Shown: positions 5,245-5,759 of the stretch, piece after piece
How the letters are laid out: the number at the start of each line of letters is the position of its first letter
How positions within the stretch are numbered: position 1 is the stretch's first letter
Source: Acidobacteriota bacterium
Lineage (GTDB): Bacteria > Acidobacteriota > Polarisedimenticolia > J045
Length of the DNA stretch: 5,759 nt
NCBI GenBank assembly: GCA_020350085.1
Contig: CP070706.1
Span: forward strand, 1,651,523-1,657,281
Direction of reading: 5' to 3'
Notes under the pieces: model-generated
What the model was told of the DNA's origin: nothing
Database searches by the model: none
Seen by the model: the letters and a program-made list of their open reading frames with translations, nothing else
Translations under genes and position numbers: made by a program

Positions 5245-5274
5245 TTGACAGGCCGCGGGCGGGCAACCTAGCAT
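5245..5274 (+). promoter_or_regulatory. Sigma70-type promoter for rho
   Basis: A perfect TTGACA (5245-5250) is followed after 18 nt by TAGCAT (5269-5274, 4 of 6 consensus bases). Transcription should begin near 5281, giving a leader of about 87 nt before the rho ATG. The first 20 nt or so of that leader are almost pure pyrimidine (5278-5297), a composition Rho itself prefers to bind. E. coli rho is autoregulated through its leader, so feedback here is plausible but not shown. Confidence 0.68.
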
Positions 5275-5367
5275 GATCCCCTTCCCTTTTATTTCCTGGG
5301 CAGAGAGAGATCCGCGAACGGCCGGGACGATCCCGACGGGACCCGGCACTGTCTCGCGAGGCGCCCC

Positions 5368-5759
5368 ATGGCTCAGACCACCAAAGGCAAATCGACGCCC
5401 TCGGAGGCCCCGCCGAGCTTCTCGATGAACCGGCTGGCGCGGATGCGCGTGGAGGACCTGGTCCAGCTCGCACGCGAGTTCGGGCTGTCCGGCACCTCGG
5501 GCCTTCGCAAGCAGGAGCTGATCGTCGAGCTGCTGCGCCACCAGGCCGAGAGCAAGGGCCTGATCTACGCCGAAGGGGTGCTCGAGGTGCTGCCGGAGGG
5601 CTATGGCTTTCTGCGCTCGCCGGAGTACAACTACCTGCCGGGCCCGGACGACATCTACATCTCTCCGTCGCAAATCAGTCGCTTCTCACTGATGACCGGC
5701 GATGCCGTGTCGGGTCAGGTACGCCACCCCAAGCCCAGCGAGAAGTACTTCGCGCTGAT
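5368..5759 (+). CDS. rho: Transcription termination factor Rho, N-terminal part (cut by window edge)
   Basis: The first 130 codons of Rho, the hexameric RNA helicase that ends transcription; the frame is open to the window edge. Residues 22-60 form the helical Rho_N domain (RMRVEDLVQLA onward). From about 65 comes the cold-shock-like RNA-binding domain, with GYGFLRS (78-84), GPDDIYISPSQI (92-103) and EKYFAL (125-130). Counterparts of the E. coli primary-site residues are kept with a constant offset of 17: Tyr79 (Phe62), Phe81, Arg83, Asp95, Tyr97, Glu125 and Tyr127. Small changes are Ser104 and Met109 where E. coli has Arg. The polar N-terminus before Rho_N is longer than in E. coli. The ATG at 5368 has a GCGAGG site 6 nt upstream. 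The ATPase and secondary-site domains lie outside the window. Confidence 0.96.
   Translation, partial: MAQTTKGKSTPSEAPPSFSMNRLARMRVEDLVQLAREFGLSGTSGLRKQELIVELLRHQAESKGLIYAEGVLEVLPEGYGFLRSPEYNYLPGPDDIYISPSQISRFSLMTGDAVSGQVRHPKPSEKYFAL

Larger units (their letters stand above)
5007..5367. other. Gene-free gap between the Omp85 gene and rho
   Basis: I find no supportable protein or RNA gene in these 361 nt. From left to right they hold a GC-rich stretch with no T-rich terminator, a REP-like hairpin pair (5088-5131), a run of eight G (5153-5160), a strong inverted repeat (5208-5229), the rho promoter (5245-5274) and the rho leader (about 5281-5367). A small hairpin in the leader (CGGGA/TCCCG, 5323-5335) precedes the GCGAGG ribosome site of rho (5356-5361). 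Confidence 0.6.

Noticed and set aside
4984..5673. Open frame of 229 codons on the minus strand across the rho start
   Set aside because: It runs through two hairpin repeats, the rho promoter and the conserved rho coding start. It has no recognisable motif.

Overview
The window is GC-rich DNA from the core chromosome of a Gram-negative bacterium. The evidence is an outer-membrane beta-barrel protein with a POTRA domain, a division protein of the FtsB type and the enolase-ftsB gene order found in proteobacteria. The start of rho, with its Tyr-Asn-Tyr-Leu-Pro stretch, looks to me more like deltaproteobacterial-grade Rho (Desulfobacterota or Myxococcota in the broad sense) than enteric Rho. That placement is an inference. 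I see no phage genes, insertion sequence, CRISPR array or defence island.

The left part reads on the minus strand: eno (806-2089), then ftsB (203-571, TTG start), then an initiator tRNA-fMet gene with encoded CCA (77-153), ending in a hairpin-plus-T terminator at the left edge (1-29). A near-consensus sigma70-type promoter (TTGACA, 17 nt, TAGAAT) lies over the ftsB stop codon and probably drives the tRNA alone. The eno-ftsB gap holds a REP-like pair of hairpins.

The right part reads on the plus strand: cutA (2173-2508), a metallophosphoesterase-fold protein that has lost almost all its metal ligands (2608-3216), a secreted Omp85/BamA-like outer-membrane protein with one visible POTRA domain (3270-5006), and, after a 361-nt gap, the first 130 codons of rho (5368 to the right edge). 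eno and cutA diverge from an 83-nt intergenic region. The gap before rho holds a second REP-like hairpin pair, a separate strong inverted repeat and a good rho promoter with a pyrimidine-rich leader.

Most of the window is housekeeping: glycolysis, division, translation initiation and transcription termination. The most unusual item is the phosphoesterase-like protein at 2608-3216. Its fold motifs are easy to align with active enzymes, yet the catalytic positions are substituted one by one in an intact reading frame, which points to a pseudoenzyme rather than a decaying gene. It sits between cutA and the Omp85 gene, which may form one transcription unit. I did not find a clearly new multi-gene system.
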